This document shows, in pieces, positions 1-6,894 of a stretch of DNA of 7,320 nucleotides; the stretch's first letter is position 1, and every line of letters starts with the position of its first letter. Location: contig JALWWR010000048.1 of assembly GCA_026993045.1 (NCBI GenBank), forward strand, positions 1 through 7,320, in the 5' to 3' direction. The stretch is from Thermodesulfatator sp. (GTDB taxonomy: Bacteria > Desulfobacterota > Thermodesulfobacteria > Thermodesulfobacteriales > Thermodesulfobacteriaceae). Under the pieces are notes generated by a model. The model saw nothing but the letters and a program-made list of their open reading frames with translations. It searched no databases and was not told where the DNA came from. The translations under genes were made by a program, and so were the position numbers.

Positions 1-1974
1 GGTTTAGAGTGTGCCGAACCTGAAGTAGTGGAGATGGAGACGGATATCCTTTTGGTAGGTGGCGGGATGGCCTGCTGTGGGGCGGCGGTAGAGGCCGTGC
101 GTTGGGCCAAGCCCGCAGGGCTTAAAATCGTTCTTTGCGACAAGGCTGCTCTGGAGCGTTCCGGCGCGGTAGCCATGGGGCTTTCCGCTATCAATACCTA
201 TATTGGCGAGAATAAGCCCGATGATTATGTACGGATGGTCCGCTGCGACCTTATGGGAATCATTCGGGAAGACCTCTCTTTCGACGTGGGGCGCCACGTA
301 GATGATACCGTGCACTGCTTTGAGGAGTGGGGGCTTCCGGTCTGGAAGACCACCGAGGATGGGAAGACCATTGATGGCGCCGAGGCCAAGGCCAAGGGCT
401 TGACCCTTAAGGGCGGGGCCAAGCCGGTACGTTCCGGACGTTGGCAGATCATGATCAACGGTGAGTCTTATAAGGTGATCGTGGCCGAGGCGGCCAAGAA
501 CGCCATGGATCAGATGGGAGACAATGGGGTGATTCTTGAGCGGGTGTTCATCGTTCGTCCCCTTATGGACGCTAATGAGCCCAACCGCTGCTGCGGTGGG
601 GTGGGCTTTTCGGTGCGTGAAAACAAGATTTATATCATCAAGGCCAACGCCACCCTCATTGCCACCGGTGGGGCGGTGAACATCTTCCGTCCTCGTTCCG
701 TGGGTGAAGGTCAGGGCCGGGCTTGGTATCCGGTCTGGAACCCTGGTTCTGGTTACGCCATGGTGCTCATGAGCGGCGGTAAGCTGGTCCTTATGGAAAA
801 CCGCTTCGTCCCGGCTCGATTTAAGGACGGTTATGGACCGGTGGGAGCCTGGTTCTTGCTCTTCAAGGCTCGGGCTACCAACGCCTTTGATGAGGACTAC
901 ATCGCTAAGCACAAGGGCGAGCTTGAGAAATTCAAGCCTTACAGCGAGGCCTCGGTCATTGGAACCTGTCTGCGGAACCACGCCATGCTGATCGAGATGA
1001 AAGAAGGTCGGGGTCCCATCTTCATGCATACCGAGTGGGCCCTCCAAGAGGCCATGAAGAGCATGGACAAGAAAGAGTTCAAGAAGCTCGAGGCTGAGGC
1101 CTGGGAAGACTTCCTTGACATGTGCGTAACCCAGGCTGGTCTTTGGGCCTGCTTGAATATCGAGCCCGAGAAGGTGCCCTCCGAGATCATGCCCACCGAG
1201 CCTTACTTCTTAGGTTCCCACGCCGGTTGTGCTGGAGCCTGGTGCTGTGGTCCGGATGAAGATTGGGTGCCGGCGGAGTACAAGGAGCCTTGGAAGGAGA
1301 TCGGGCTTTACAACCGTATGACCACCGTTAAGGGCATGTTCTGTGCCGGTGACACCGTGGGGGCCTGCGGGCATAAGTTCTCCTCCGGTTCCCACGTGGA
1401 AGGCCGAATTGCGGCCAAGGCCATGGTGAAGTTCTGCTTGGATAACAAAGACTTCAAGCCCACTCCCAAGCGTTCCGCGGAAGAGTATAAGAAGGAGATC
1501 TATGGTCCGTGGTATCGCTTCCAGGAGTTCAAGAACGCCACCACGGCTTACGAGATCAATCCCAACTATCTCCTGCCGCGTCAGATCCAGAATCGTCTCA
1601 TGAAGATCATGGACGAATATGTGGCTGGTATCGCCACCTACTATCAGACCAACAAGATCATGCTGGAGCGGGGTCTGGAGCTCCTCACCATGCTCAAGGA
1701 AGACATGCAGAAGGCTGCGGCCCGGGATCTGCACGAACTTATGCGGGCTTGGGAGAACATCCACCGGGTATGGACCGCGGAGGCTCACCTGCGTCACATC
1801 CTCTTCCGTGAGGAGACCCGTTATCCGGGTTACTACTATCGGGCGGACTTCCCGGATCTGGACGATGCTAACTGGCGTTGCTTCACCCTCTCCAGTGTGG
1901 ATCCGGAGAGCGGCGAGTGGAAGATGGAGAAGTTCCCTTACATCCAGATCATTCCTGATCCTCTCGGACCGTAA
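1..1974 (+). CDS. aprA: Adenylylsulfate (APS) reductase alpha subunit, 5' end missing
   Basis: AprA is the FAD subunit of cytoplasmic APS reductase (AprBA). It reduces adenosine 5'-phosphosulfate to sulfite and AMP, or runs in reverse in sulfur oxidisers and disproportionators. The frame is open to the left edge. A GTG at 28 is not a credible start, because the codons before it give AEPEVVE, matching the known N-terminal region of bacterial AprA; about 20 residues are probably missing. Counting from that GTG: FAD motif GGGMACCG at 11-18, and ERSGAVAMGLSAINTY at 43-58. Residues aligning with active-site positions of the Archaeoglobus enzyme are N56, E146, W233, R264 (VPARFKDGYG), R316 (CLRNH) and H398 (GSHAG). 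The C-terminal helical part keeps AARDLHELMRAWE and ends IQIIPDPLGP. The 648 residues seen are near full family length. aprB is expected just upstream but lies outside. Visible Ile codons are ATC/ATT only, suggesting high expression. Three Cys-Cys pairs are unusual. Confidence 0.97.
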   Translation, partial: GLECAEPEVVEMETDILLVGGGMACCGAAVEAVRWAKPAGLKIVLCDKAALERSGAVAMGLSAINTYIGENKPDDYVRMVRCDLMGIIREDLSFDVGRHVDDTVHCFEEWGLPVWKTTEDGKTIDGAEAKAKGLTLKGGAKPVRSGRWQIMINGESYKVIVAEAAKNAMDQMGDNGVILERVFIVRPLMDANEPNRCCGGVGFSVRENKIYIIKANATLIATGGAVNIFRPRSVGEGQGRAWYPVWNPGSGYAMVLMSGGKLVLMENRFVPARFKDGYGPVGAWFLLFKARATNAFDEDYIAKHKGELEKFKPYSEASVIGTCLRNHAMLIEMKEGRGPIFMHTEWALQEAMKSMDKKEFKKLEAEAWEDFLDMCVTQAGLWACLNIEPEKVPSEIMPTEPYFLGSHAGCAGAWCCGPDEDWVPAEYKEPWKEIGLYNRMTTVKGMFCAGDTVGACGHKFSSGSHVEGRIAAKAMVKFCLDNKDFKPTPKRSAEEYKKEIYGPWYRFQEFKNATTAYEINPNYLLPRQIQNRLMKIMDEYVAGIATYYQTNKIMLERGLELLTMLKEDMQKAAARDLHELMRAWENIHRVWTAEAHLRHILFREETRYPGYYYRADFPDLDDANWRCFTLSSVDPESGEWKMEKFPYIQIIPDPLGP

Positions 1975-1990
1975 GTCTAATCTGAACCTC

Positions 1991-2018
1991 AGGGGGGCCG
2001 TAAGGCCCCCCTTATTTT
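1991..2018 (+). terminator. Intrinsic terminator after aprA
   Basis: A perfect 9-bp stem, AGGGGGGCC pairing with GGCCCCCCT, closes a GTAA tetraloop (2000-2003, GNRA type) and is followed by a T-rich run (TTATTTT). It starts 16 bases after the aprA stop codon and is a canonical rho-independent terminator on the + strand. It should end most aprBA transcripts and make qmoABC a separate or lower-level unit. Whether it is complete or leaky cannot be read from sequence. Confidence 0.9.
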
Positions 2019-2023
2019 AGGTC

Positions 2024-2074
2024 CACTTGGTTTGGGCGGAGAGCTAGCTTCTAGCTCTCGGTGCAAGCCAAGTG
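2024..2074 (+). promoter_or_regulatory. Long two-part hairpin in the qmoA leader
   Basis: The outer stem pairs 2024-2034 (CACTTGGTTTG) with 2064-2074 (CAAGCCAAGTG): 11 bp with one G-U pair. A 4x4 internal loop (GGCG opposite GGTG) follows. The inner stem pairs 2039-2047 (GAGAGCTAG) with 2051-2059 (CTAGCTCTC), nine perfect pairs around a CTT loop. No T-run follows, so it is not a normal intrinsic terminator. It lies between the aprA terminator and the qmoA ribosome binding site and fills most of the gap. Plausible roles, all inferred: mRNA 5'-end stabiliser, RNase processing site, or protein/RNA regulatory element. The inner palindrome could also be a DNA-level operator. Confidence 0.7.
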
Positions 2075-2083
2075 AGAAAACCT

Positions 2084-2091
2084 GGAGGAGG
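2084..2091 (+). promoter_or_regulatory. qmoA ribosome binding site
   Basis: GGAGGAGG lies 5 bases before the qmoA ATG, a near-ideal Shine-Dalgarno. It sits 9 bases beyond the leader hairpin, so it should stay accessible when the hairpin is folded. It fixes the qmoA start at 2097. Confidence 0.85.
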
Positions 2092-2096
2092 AAGTT

Positions 2097-3338
2097 ATGG
2101 CTTACGATAAGATTTTAGTGGTAGGAGGAGGAATAAGTGGTATCACGGCGGCGGTGGAAGCTGCCGAAATGGAATATGACGTCTATCTGATTGAAAAAGA
2201 GCCCTCTTTAGGGGGGCGGGTGGCCCAGTTGCGGTACTATTTCCCCAAGCTTTGTCCCCCCACTTGTGGTTTGGAGATGAACTATCGGCGTCTCAAGACC
2301 AACCCCCGGATAGACGTCTATACCATGGCTACGGTAAAAAACATCTCGGGGGGGCCTGGTAATTATAAAGTCACCCTGGAGATTGCTCCGCGTTATGTGA
2401 ACGAGAACTGCACTGCTTGTGGAGAGTGTGAGAAGGTCTGCCAGGGAGAAAGGGAAAGTAGTTTTGATTTTGGCCTGGCCAAGACCAAGGCCATTTATCT
2501 TCCTCATCCTATGGCTTTTCCCCTCCGATATGTCTTGGATAAAGAGGCCCTGGCGGAGGGGGATTTAGAGCGCATTATGGAGGCCTGTAAATACAATGCC
2601 ATTGATCCGGATATGCAGCCCCAGACCTTGGAGCTTGAGGTGGGGGCTATTATCTGGGCCACGGGTTGGAAGCCTTACGATGCTACTAAGCTTGATAACC
2701 TAGGGTATAGCCGCTTCGCTAATGTTATCACTAATATGGAAATGGAGAGGTTGGCTTCGCCTAATGGTCCCACCGGAGGAAAGATCCTACGGCCTTCAGA
2801 TCAGACTGAACCCAAGACGGTGGCTTTTGTTCAATGTGCAGGCTCTCGGGATGAGAATCATTTGCCTTACTGTTCCTATATTTGTTGCTTGGCTTCCCTT
2901 AAACAAAGTCTTTACCTGGCGGAACAGAACCCTGAGGCCGAGGCCTACATCTTTTATATCGACATCCGGACTCCGGGACGGTACGAGAAGTTTTTAAAGC
3001 GGGCCCAGGAGGAGGCCCGGATCAATTTCATAAAGGGTAAGGTAGCCAAGATTGAAGAGGATCCTGAGACCAAAGACCTGATTGTGACGGCGGAAGACAC
3101 CTTGAGCGGCAAGCGGGTCAACCAGCGGGTGAATATGGTGGTGCTGGCCACCGGGATGCAACCTTCTCTAGCGGTAGAGGGGGTCCCGGGGGTAGCGGTA
3201 GATGAAAATGGGTTTGTGAAGCTTTCGGAAGGAATGTATGCCTGCGGCTGCGCCCGGATGCCTTTAGACGTGATGACCTCGAACGAGACGGCTACGGCCG
3301 CAGCCTTGAAGGCTATCCAGACTATAGTAAGGGGGTAA
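2097..3338 (+). CDS. qmoA: Quinone-interacting membrane-bound oxidoreductase subunit A (HdrA-like flavoprotein)
   Basis: QmoA is a cytoplasmic flavoprotein of the QmoABC complex that links the menaquinone pool to APS reductase. At 413 residues it is the usual size. An N-terminal dinucleotide-binding fold has GGGISG at 10-15 and the acidic end of beta2 (LIEKEPSLGGR) at 31-41. An HdrA-type segment FPKLCPPTCGLE (49-60) holds C53 and C57. A [4Fe-4S] motif C-x2-C-x2-C-x3-C uses C105, C108, C111 and C115. A second ferredoxin loop seems degenerate, with only C164 left (ACKYNAIDPD). The second nucleotide-binding part has IIWATGWKPYD at 185-195 and FVQCAGSRDENHLPYC at 244-259, followed by CC at 263-264; VVLATGMQPS (348-357) is the C-terminal FAD contact. 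The ATG start is supported by a strong ribosome binding site. Close paralogy to QmoB and the position after aprA make this assignment secure. Confidence 0.96.
   Translation: MAYDKILVVGGGISGITAAVEAAEMEYDVYLIEKEPSLGGRVAQLRYYFPKLCPPTCGLEMNYRRLKTNPRIDVYTMATVKNISGGPGNYKVTLEIAPRYVNENCTACGECEKVCQGERESSFDFGLAKTKAIYLPHPMAFPLRYVLDKEALAEGDLERIMEACKYNAIDPDMQPQTLELEVGAIIWATGWKPYDATKLDNLGYSRFANVITNMEMERLASPNGPTGGKILRPSDQTEPKTVAFVQCAGSRDENHLPYCSYICCLASLKQSLYLAEQNPEAEAYIFYIDIRTPGRYEKFLKRAQEEARINFIKGKVAKIEEDPETKDLIVTAEDTLSGKRVNQRVNMVVLATGMQPSLAVEGVPGVAVDENGFVKLSEGMYACGCARMPLDVMTSNETATAAALKAIQTIVRG
3329..3335 (+). promoter_or_regulatory. qmoB ribosome binding site inside the qmoA 3' end
   Basis: AAGGGGG lies within the last codons of qmoA, directly before its TAA, with 6 bases to the qmoB ATG. 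The coding gap is only 3 bases, so qmoB translation is probably coupled to qmoA. Confidence 0.65.
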
Positions 3339-3341
3339 TCC

Positions 3342-5540
3342 ATGAAGATAGGGGCTTTTATTTGTACCTCTTGTAATATAGGGGAGCGTTTGGAGGTTGG
3401 AGATCTAGAAGCGGCCGCCAAAGATCAAGGGGCGGCGGTGGCGGTATCCAGGGAGTTCTTGTGTAGTAAAGAAGGGGCGGCCTTTATTGGAGAGACTATC
3501 CAAAAGGAAGAGCTCGACGGGGTAGCCATTTGCGCCTGTTCGCCCCGGGTCAACTATGATGTTTTTAATTACGGAAAGGTCCGGGTAGAGCGGGTCAATC
3601 TTCGGGAAGGAGTGGTTTGGAGCCGCTTTCCGGTACCAGAAGAAGGTGAAGAGGCGGTAGACGATTCTAAAGAGGTGGCGGAGGGCACCACTTTTAAAGA
3701 CGAGTTGATGTCCCTGGCCAAGGATTATGTGCGGATGGGAGTGGCCAAACTCCTCAACTCCCAGGCTCCGGTCCCCTATCAACCCGAGGAAGAGATCTCT
3801 AAGACGGTGCTAGTCATCGGAGGCGGGGTAGCGGGCATGACCGCCGCCCTGGAGGTGGCCAAAGCCGGTCATGAGGCCATTTTGGTGGAAAAGGAAAAGG
3901 AGCTCGGGGGATTTGCGGCCAAGATGAAGGCCCAGGTGAAGGCCGAGCCTCCTTTTGATAGTTTGGCGGAGCCTATCGCCTCCCAATTGGTAAGCGAAGT
4001 TCAGGGGAACGGCCAGATCACGGTGCACACGGGAGCGGAGGTGACTAGTATCAAGGGGGCTCCAGGGCTCTTTACGGTGACCATAAAGAAAGGGGGGCAA
4101 GAGGAAGAGGTGAAGGTGGGGGCCATCGTAGTGGCCGCGGGTTGGAAACCGTACGATGCTTCCAAGCTTGAAGATTTGGGTTACGGAAAGATTGCGGACG
4201 TGGTCACCAACGTCGAGTTTGAGGAGATGTGCGCCAAGGGGGAGCTCAAGCGGAAATCTAACGGGGCGCCGGTTAAAAGCGTGCTCTTTGTGCAGTGTGC
4301 GGGACAGAGGGATGAAAATCATTTGCCCTATTGTTCCTCGGTGTGCTGTCTGGTCTCCCTAAAGCAGGCCAAGTATATCCGGGAGGCCGATCCGGAGGCC
4401 AAGGCCTTCATCATTTATAAAGACATGCGGACCACCGGGATCTACGAGAATTTCTACAAGAACCTCCAAGACGATTCCGGGGTCTTCCTCACCAAAGGGG
4501 AGATCAAAGAGATTGTGGAGGAAGGAGATAAAGTTGTGGTGCGGGTGGACCAGACCCTCTTAGGGGAGGAGCTTGAGATCCCGGTGGATATGGTGGTGTT
4601 GGCCACGGGGATGGTTCCGGCTACGGCTGAAGATCCCATTATTCCTTTAGAGTACCGTCAGGGGGCTGGTTTTCCGGAGTTAGAGCTCTTTTACGGTTTT
4701 GCGGATTCTAATTATATCTGTTTTCCTTACGAGACCCGTCGTACGGGTATTTACGCCGCAGGGGCGGTGCATCAGCCCATGACCATCTTCCAGGCCATGG
4801 AAGACGCCACCGGGGCGGCCCTCAAGGCCTTGCAGTGTATCAAGGCTATTGAAATGGGGCATGCCGTGCATCCCCGGACTTGGGATTTTGCCTTTCCGGA
4901 ATTCGACCTCAAGATGTGTACTCAGTGCAAACGGTGCACGGAAGAGTGTCCCTTTGGGGCTCTAGACGAAGACGAAAAGGGCACCCCTATGCCCAATCCC
5001 ACCCGCTGCCGTCGTTGCGGGACTTGTTTTGGGGCCTGTCCACAGCGGATCATCAATTTCAAAGACTACGCCATCGACATGGTGACTCAGATGATCAAGG
5101 CCTGCGAGATGCCAGAGCCGGACTACGGGCTCTATCGGGTTTTGGCCCTGGTATGCGAGAACGACGCTCTCCCGGCTATGGATATGGCGGCTTATCGGCG
5201 GCTTAATCTTCCGGTAGCCATTCGGGTTATTCCGGTCCGGTGTCTAGGGGCGGTGAACGTGTCTTTCATCAAAGACGCTATGTCAAACGGTTACGATGGT
5301 ATTATCCTTTTGGGCTGTAAATACGGGGAAAACTATCAGTGTCACTTCATTAAGGGAAGCGAGCTTGCGAACCGGCGGATGGAAAACGTGGCCGAGACCT
5401 TGCAACAGCTGGCCTTAGAGAACGAGCGGGTCAAATTGGAGATTGTGGCTATTGATGAAGTGGATCGAGTGCCTCAGATCTTGAGCGACTTTGTCTCTAT
5501 GCTACAAGAGTTTGGAGAAAGTCCCTTTAAGGGATGGTAA
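3342..5540 (+). CDS. qmoB: Quinone-interacting membrane-bound oxidoreductase subunit B (HdrA-like flavoprotein with MvhD-like C-terminus)
   Basis: QmoB is the large cytoplasmic FAD and iron-sulfur subunit of QmoABC, exchanging electrons with QmoA/QmoC and APS reductase. Domains in order: an HdrA-type N-terminal domain (about 1-100; ICTSCNIGE with C8/C11, LCS with C41, CACSPR with C64/C66) that lacks the Cys of the HdrA NIREQCSW-type segment (here NLREGVVW); FAD-binding GGGVAG at 160-165; GWKPYDASKLEDLGY at 267-281; FVQCAGQRDENHLPYC at 316-331 and CC at 335-336; VVLATGMVPA at 418-427. Two ferredoxin motifs follow: C526/C529/C532/C536 and C556/C559/C562/C566. The end (about 598-725) resembles MvhD, the [2Fe-2S] subunit linking hydrogenase to heterodisulfide reductase, with C605, C634, C659 and C667. 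The 732-residue length fits the family. The gene starts 3 bases after qmoA and ends 11 bases before qmoC, consistent with one operon. Confidence 0.96.
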   Translation: MKIGAFICTSCNIGERLEVGDLEAAAKDQGAAVAVSREFLCSKEGAAFIGETIQKEELDGVAICACSPRVNYDVFNYGKVRVERVNLREGVVWSRFPVPEEGEEAVDDSKEVAEGTTFKDELMSLAKDYVRMGVAKLLNSQAPVPYQPEEEISKTVLVIGGGVAGMTAALEVAKAGHEAILVEKEKELGGFAAKMKAQVKAEPPFDSLAEPIASQLVSEVQGNGQITVHTGAEVTSIKGAPGLFTVTIKKGGQEEEVKVGAIVVAAGWKPYDASKLEDLGYGKIADVVTNVEFEEMCAKGELKRKSNGAPVKSVLFVQCAGQRDENHLPYCSSVCCLVSLKQAKYIREADPEAKAFIIYKDMRTTGIYENFYKNLQDDSGVFLTKGEIKEIVEEGDKVVVRVDQTLLGEELEIPVDMVVLATGMVPATAEDPIIPLEYRQGAGFPELELFYGFADSNYICFPYETRRTGIYAAGAVHQPMTIFQAMEDATGAALKALQCIKAIEMGHAVHPRTWDFAFPEFDLKMCTQCKRCTEECPFGALDEDEKGTPMPNPTRCRRCGTCFGACPQRIINFKDYAIDMVTQMIKACEMPEPDYGLYRVLALVCENDALPAMDMAAYRRLNLPVAIRVIPVRCLGAVNVSFIKDAMSNGYDGIILLGCKYGENYQCHFIKGSELANRRMENVAETLQQLALENERVKLEIVAIDEVDRVPQILSDFVSMLQEFGESPFKGW

Positions 5541-5546
5541 GGAGGT
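5539..5546 (+). promoter_or_regulatory. qmoC ribosome binding site overlapping the qmoB stop
   Basis: AAGGAGGT is a full Shine-Dalgarno 5 bases before the qmoC ATG. Its first two bases belong to the qmoB TAA stop, so a ribosome finishing qmoB would sit on the qmoC initiation site. It supports ATG 5552 as the start. Confidence 0.85.
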
Positions 5547-5551
5547 AAGAT

Positions 5552-6823
5552 ATGGCCCGTATAGAGCCCGAAGTAAGGATCGTCGACGAAATAAGAGCGG
5601 CGGGTGGCGACACTATCAAGAAGTGTTATCAGTGTGCCACTTGCGCCACGGTCTGTCCCCTGTCCCAAGATGACTTGCCCTTTCCTCGAAAACAGATGCT
5701 GATGGGGCAGTGGGGCTTGAAGGAGCGTTTGCTGTCGGATCCCAGTCTCTGGCTATGCCATCAGTGTGGCGACTGCACGGTTTATTGTCCCCGGGGCGCC
5801 AAGCCTGGAGACGTGCTGGGGGCCTTGCGGAATATGGCAGTCCGGGAGCTTTCCGAGTTTAAGTTTCTCTGGACCTTCTATAACAAGCCTTGGGGGCTTC
5901 CCATTATTTTTGTGATCGCCCTCTTCTTTATAGTTCTTTCCCTTTCTTTCTTTGCGGGTGGGGTACCAGGATTTTTCTCCTGGGATCTTATCCCCAGCTT
6001 AGGAGTGGAAGAGGTCCATATCCTCTTCCTTAAGCTTTCGTCTACGGTCTTAGCGGTAGACGCGGTATTTCTGCCCCTGGCGGCCTTTGTGGTGATCATG
6101 GCCGCCATTGGGATAAACCGCTTGTGGAACGGTATGTGTCAGACGGCGGGCATCCCAGCCGCTTATCGCCTGGGCTTCGGGGCGGTGGTGTCTTCTTATT
6201 TGGTGCCGGCCATAAAAGAGATCTTGGCCCATTCGCGCTTCCTGCAATGCGGGGCCAACCAGTGGCGGGCCACGGGCCATCGAATGCTCCTCTGGTCCTT
6301 TATAATCCTGGCCTTTGTGACCGCGGTGGTTTTCATTGCCGCCGACGTCTTTGGGTTCCACACCCCCTGGCCCCTTTACAACCCCATTAAGATTTTGGCC
6401 AACATTGGGGCCATTCTACTCCTCTATGGAGTGATCTCGGTGATCGTGAACCGTCTGCGGGCCGCGGCCGAAGGCAAGGTCACCAGCGCCTATCAAGACT
6501 GGTTTCTTATCTATCTTATCTTGGCGGTCGGGGTTACGGGGCTCCTGACGGAGCTGCTGCGCTTGGCGCACAACACTTTTTATCCTGGGATGTATGCCCT
6601 ACACTTGACCACCGTATTTATGCTCTTTTTGAGTGTGCCTTATTCGAAGTTTGCCCATCTCATATATCGAACCACCGCTTACGTCTTCGATCTTTACGTG
6701 AAGGACGTGCGGGCTCAAATGGCGCAGGAAGTGGTGGAAGAAGGGGTGGGGACGCCGGAGGAAGAAGGGGAAAGTGAAACCCCGGAGGCGGCCGAGGCCT
6801 CCGAGGAGGCCCAAGCCTCTTAA
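5552..6823 (+). CDS. qmoC: Quinone-interacting membrane-bound oxidoreductase subunit C (HdrC-HdrE fusion, cytochrome b)
   Basis: QmoC anchors the Qmo complex in the membrane and exchanges electrons with menaquinone/menaquinol. The N-terminal HdrC-like cytoplasmic domain has two [4Fe-4S] motifs, C25/C28/C31/C35-P and C69/C72/C75/C79-P. The rest is an HdrE/NarI-type cytochrome b region with about six hydrophobic helices (roughly 115-136, 164-187, 244-266, 279-300, 315-336, 344-366). Candidate haem ligands in or next to helices are H243, H340 and H351, with H227, H270 and H369 also near; the family carries two b hemes, and exact ligands need alignment. With the iron-sulfur domain inside, six helices place the C-terminus in the cytoplasm. 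That end is an unusual acidic tail (about 390-423, rich in Glu, Ala, Ser, Pro). At 423 residues it is slightly long, which the tail may explain. It is the last qmo gene; a terminator-like hairpin lies about 40 bases downstream. Confidence 0.95.
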   Translation: MARIEPEVRIVDEIRAAGGDTIKKCYQCATCATVCPLSQDDLPFPRKQMLMGQWGLKERLLSDPSLWLCHQCGDCTVYCPRGAKPGDVLGALRNMAVRELSEFKFLWTFYNKPWGLPIIFVIALFFIVLSLSFFAGGVPGFFSWDLIPSLGVEEVHILFLKLSSTVLAVDAVFLPLAAFVVIMAAIGINRLWNGMCQTAGIPAAYRLGFGAVVSSYLVPAIKEILAHSRFLQCGANQWRATGHRMLLWSFIILAFVTAVVFIAADVFGFHTPWPLYNPIKILANIGAILLLYGVISVIVNRLRAAAEGKVTSAYQDWFLIYLILAVGVTGLLTELLRLAHNTFYPGMYALHLTTVFMLFLSVPYSKFAHLIYRTTAYVFDLYVKDVRAQMAQEVVEEGVGTPEEEGESETPEAAEASEEAQAS

Positions 6824-6830
6824 TCTTTTC

Positions 6831-6858
6831 TTGACACACCAAGGCTTTTCATTATAAT
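6831..6858 (+). promoter_or_regulatory. Consensus sigma70-type promoter of the tRNA-tuf operon
   Basis: TTGACA (6831-6836) and TATAAT (6853-6858) are both perfect consensus hexamers, separated by 16 bases. Transcription is predicted to start near 6865. It lies 8 bases after the qmoC stop and upstream of three tRNAs and tuf, all products needed in large amounts. The stretch between -10 and the predicted start is not G+C-rich, so a classical stringent-control discriminator is not evident. Confidence 0.9.
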
Positions 6859-6862
6859 TACC

Positions 6863-6894
6863 AAGCAGGTCTGAGAGATTAGGCCTGCTTTTTT
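6863..6894 (+). terminator. Intrinsic terminator-like hairpin just after the promoter
   Basis: The stem AAGCAGGTCT (6863-6872) pairs with AGGCCTGCTT (6881-6890) over 10 bp with one G-U pair, around an 8-base loop (GAGAGATT). Six T residues follow (6889-6894). The shape is that of a rho-independent terminator and it may end the qmoABC transcript. It also starts almost exactly at the predicted +1 of the tRNA-tuf promoter and ends 3 bases before tRNA-Tyr. It could therefore act instead as a 5'-end hairpin or attenuator for the tRNA-tuf transcript. Confidence 0.75.

Noticed and set aside
28..30. GTG at 28 as the aprA start codon
   Set aside because: The frame is open upstream to the window edge and the preceding codons encode AEPEVVE, which fits the conserved region before the FAD motif in bacterial AprA; no ribosome binding site lies at a suitable distance.
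4..1047. Long minus-strand open frame of 347 codons opposite aprA
   Set aside because: It is fully antisense to a highly conserved gene, shows no recognisable domain, and its composition is what G+C-rich third positions of aprA produce on the other strand.
1619..2020. Plus-strand frame running over the aprA end into the terminator
   Set aside because: Out-of-frame shadow of aprA; it ends inside the terminator, and its Arg/Ser-rich composition resembles no protein family.
3810..4322. Minus-strand open frame opposite qmoB
   Set aside because: Shadow of the FAD-domain coding sequence of qmoB, with no ribosome binding site or recognised motif.
6796..6811. GGCCTC-CGAG-GAGGCC hairpin at the 3' end of qmoC as a terminator
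   Set aside because: It lies in the acidic-tail codons, the T-rich stretch starts more than 10 bases later and is interrupted by the stop codon, and repeated Glu/Ala codons (GAG, GCC) easily give such palindromes. The hairpin at 6863-6894 is a better terminator.
2097..6823. qmoABC as a novel electron-bifurcating or defence system
   Set aside because: All three genes match the known Qmo complex in order, length and cofactor motifs, and aprA is directly upstream; nothing in the layout requires a new system.
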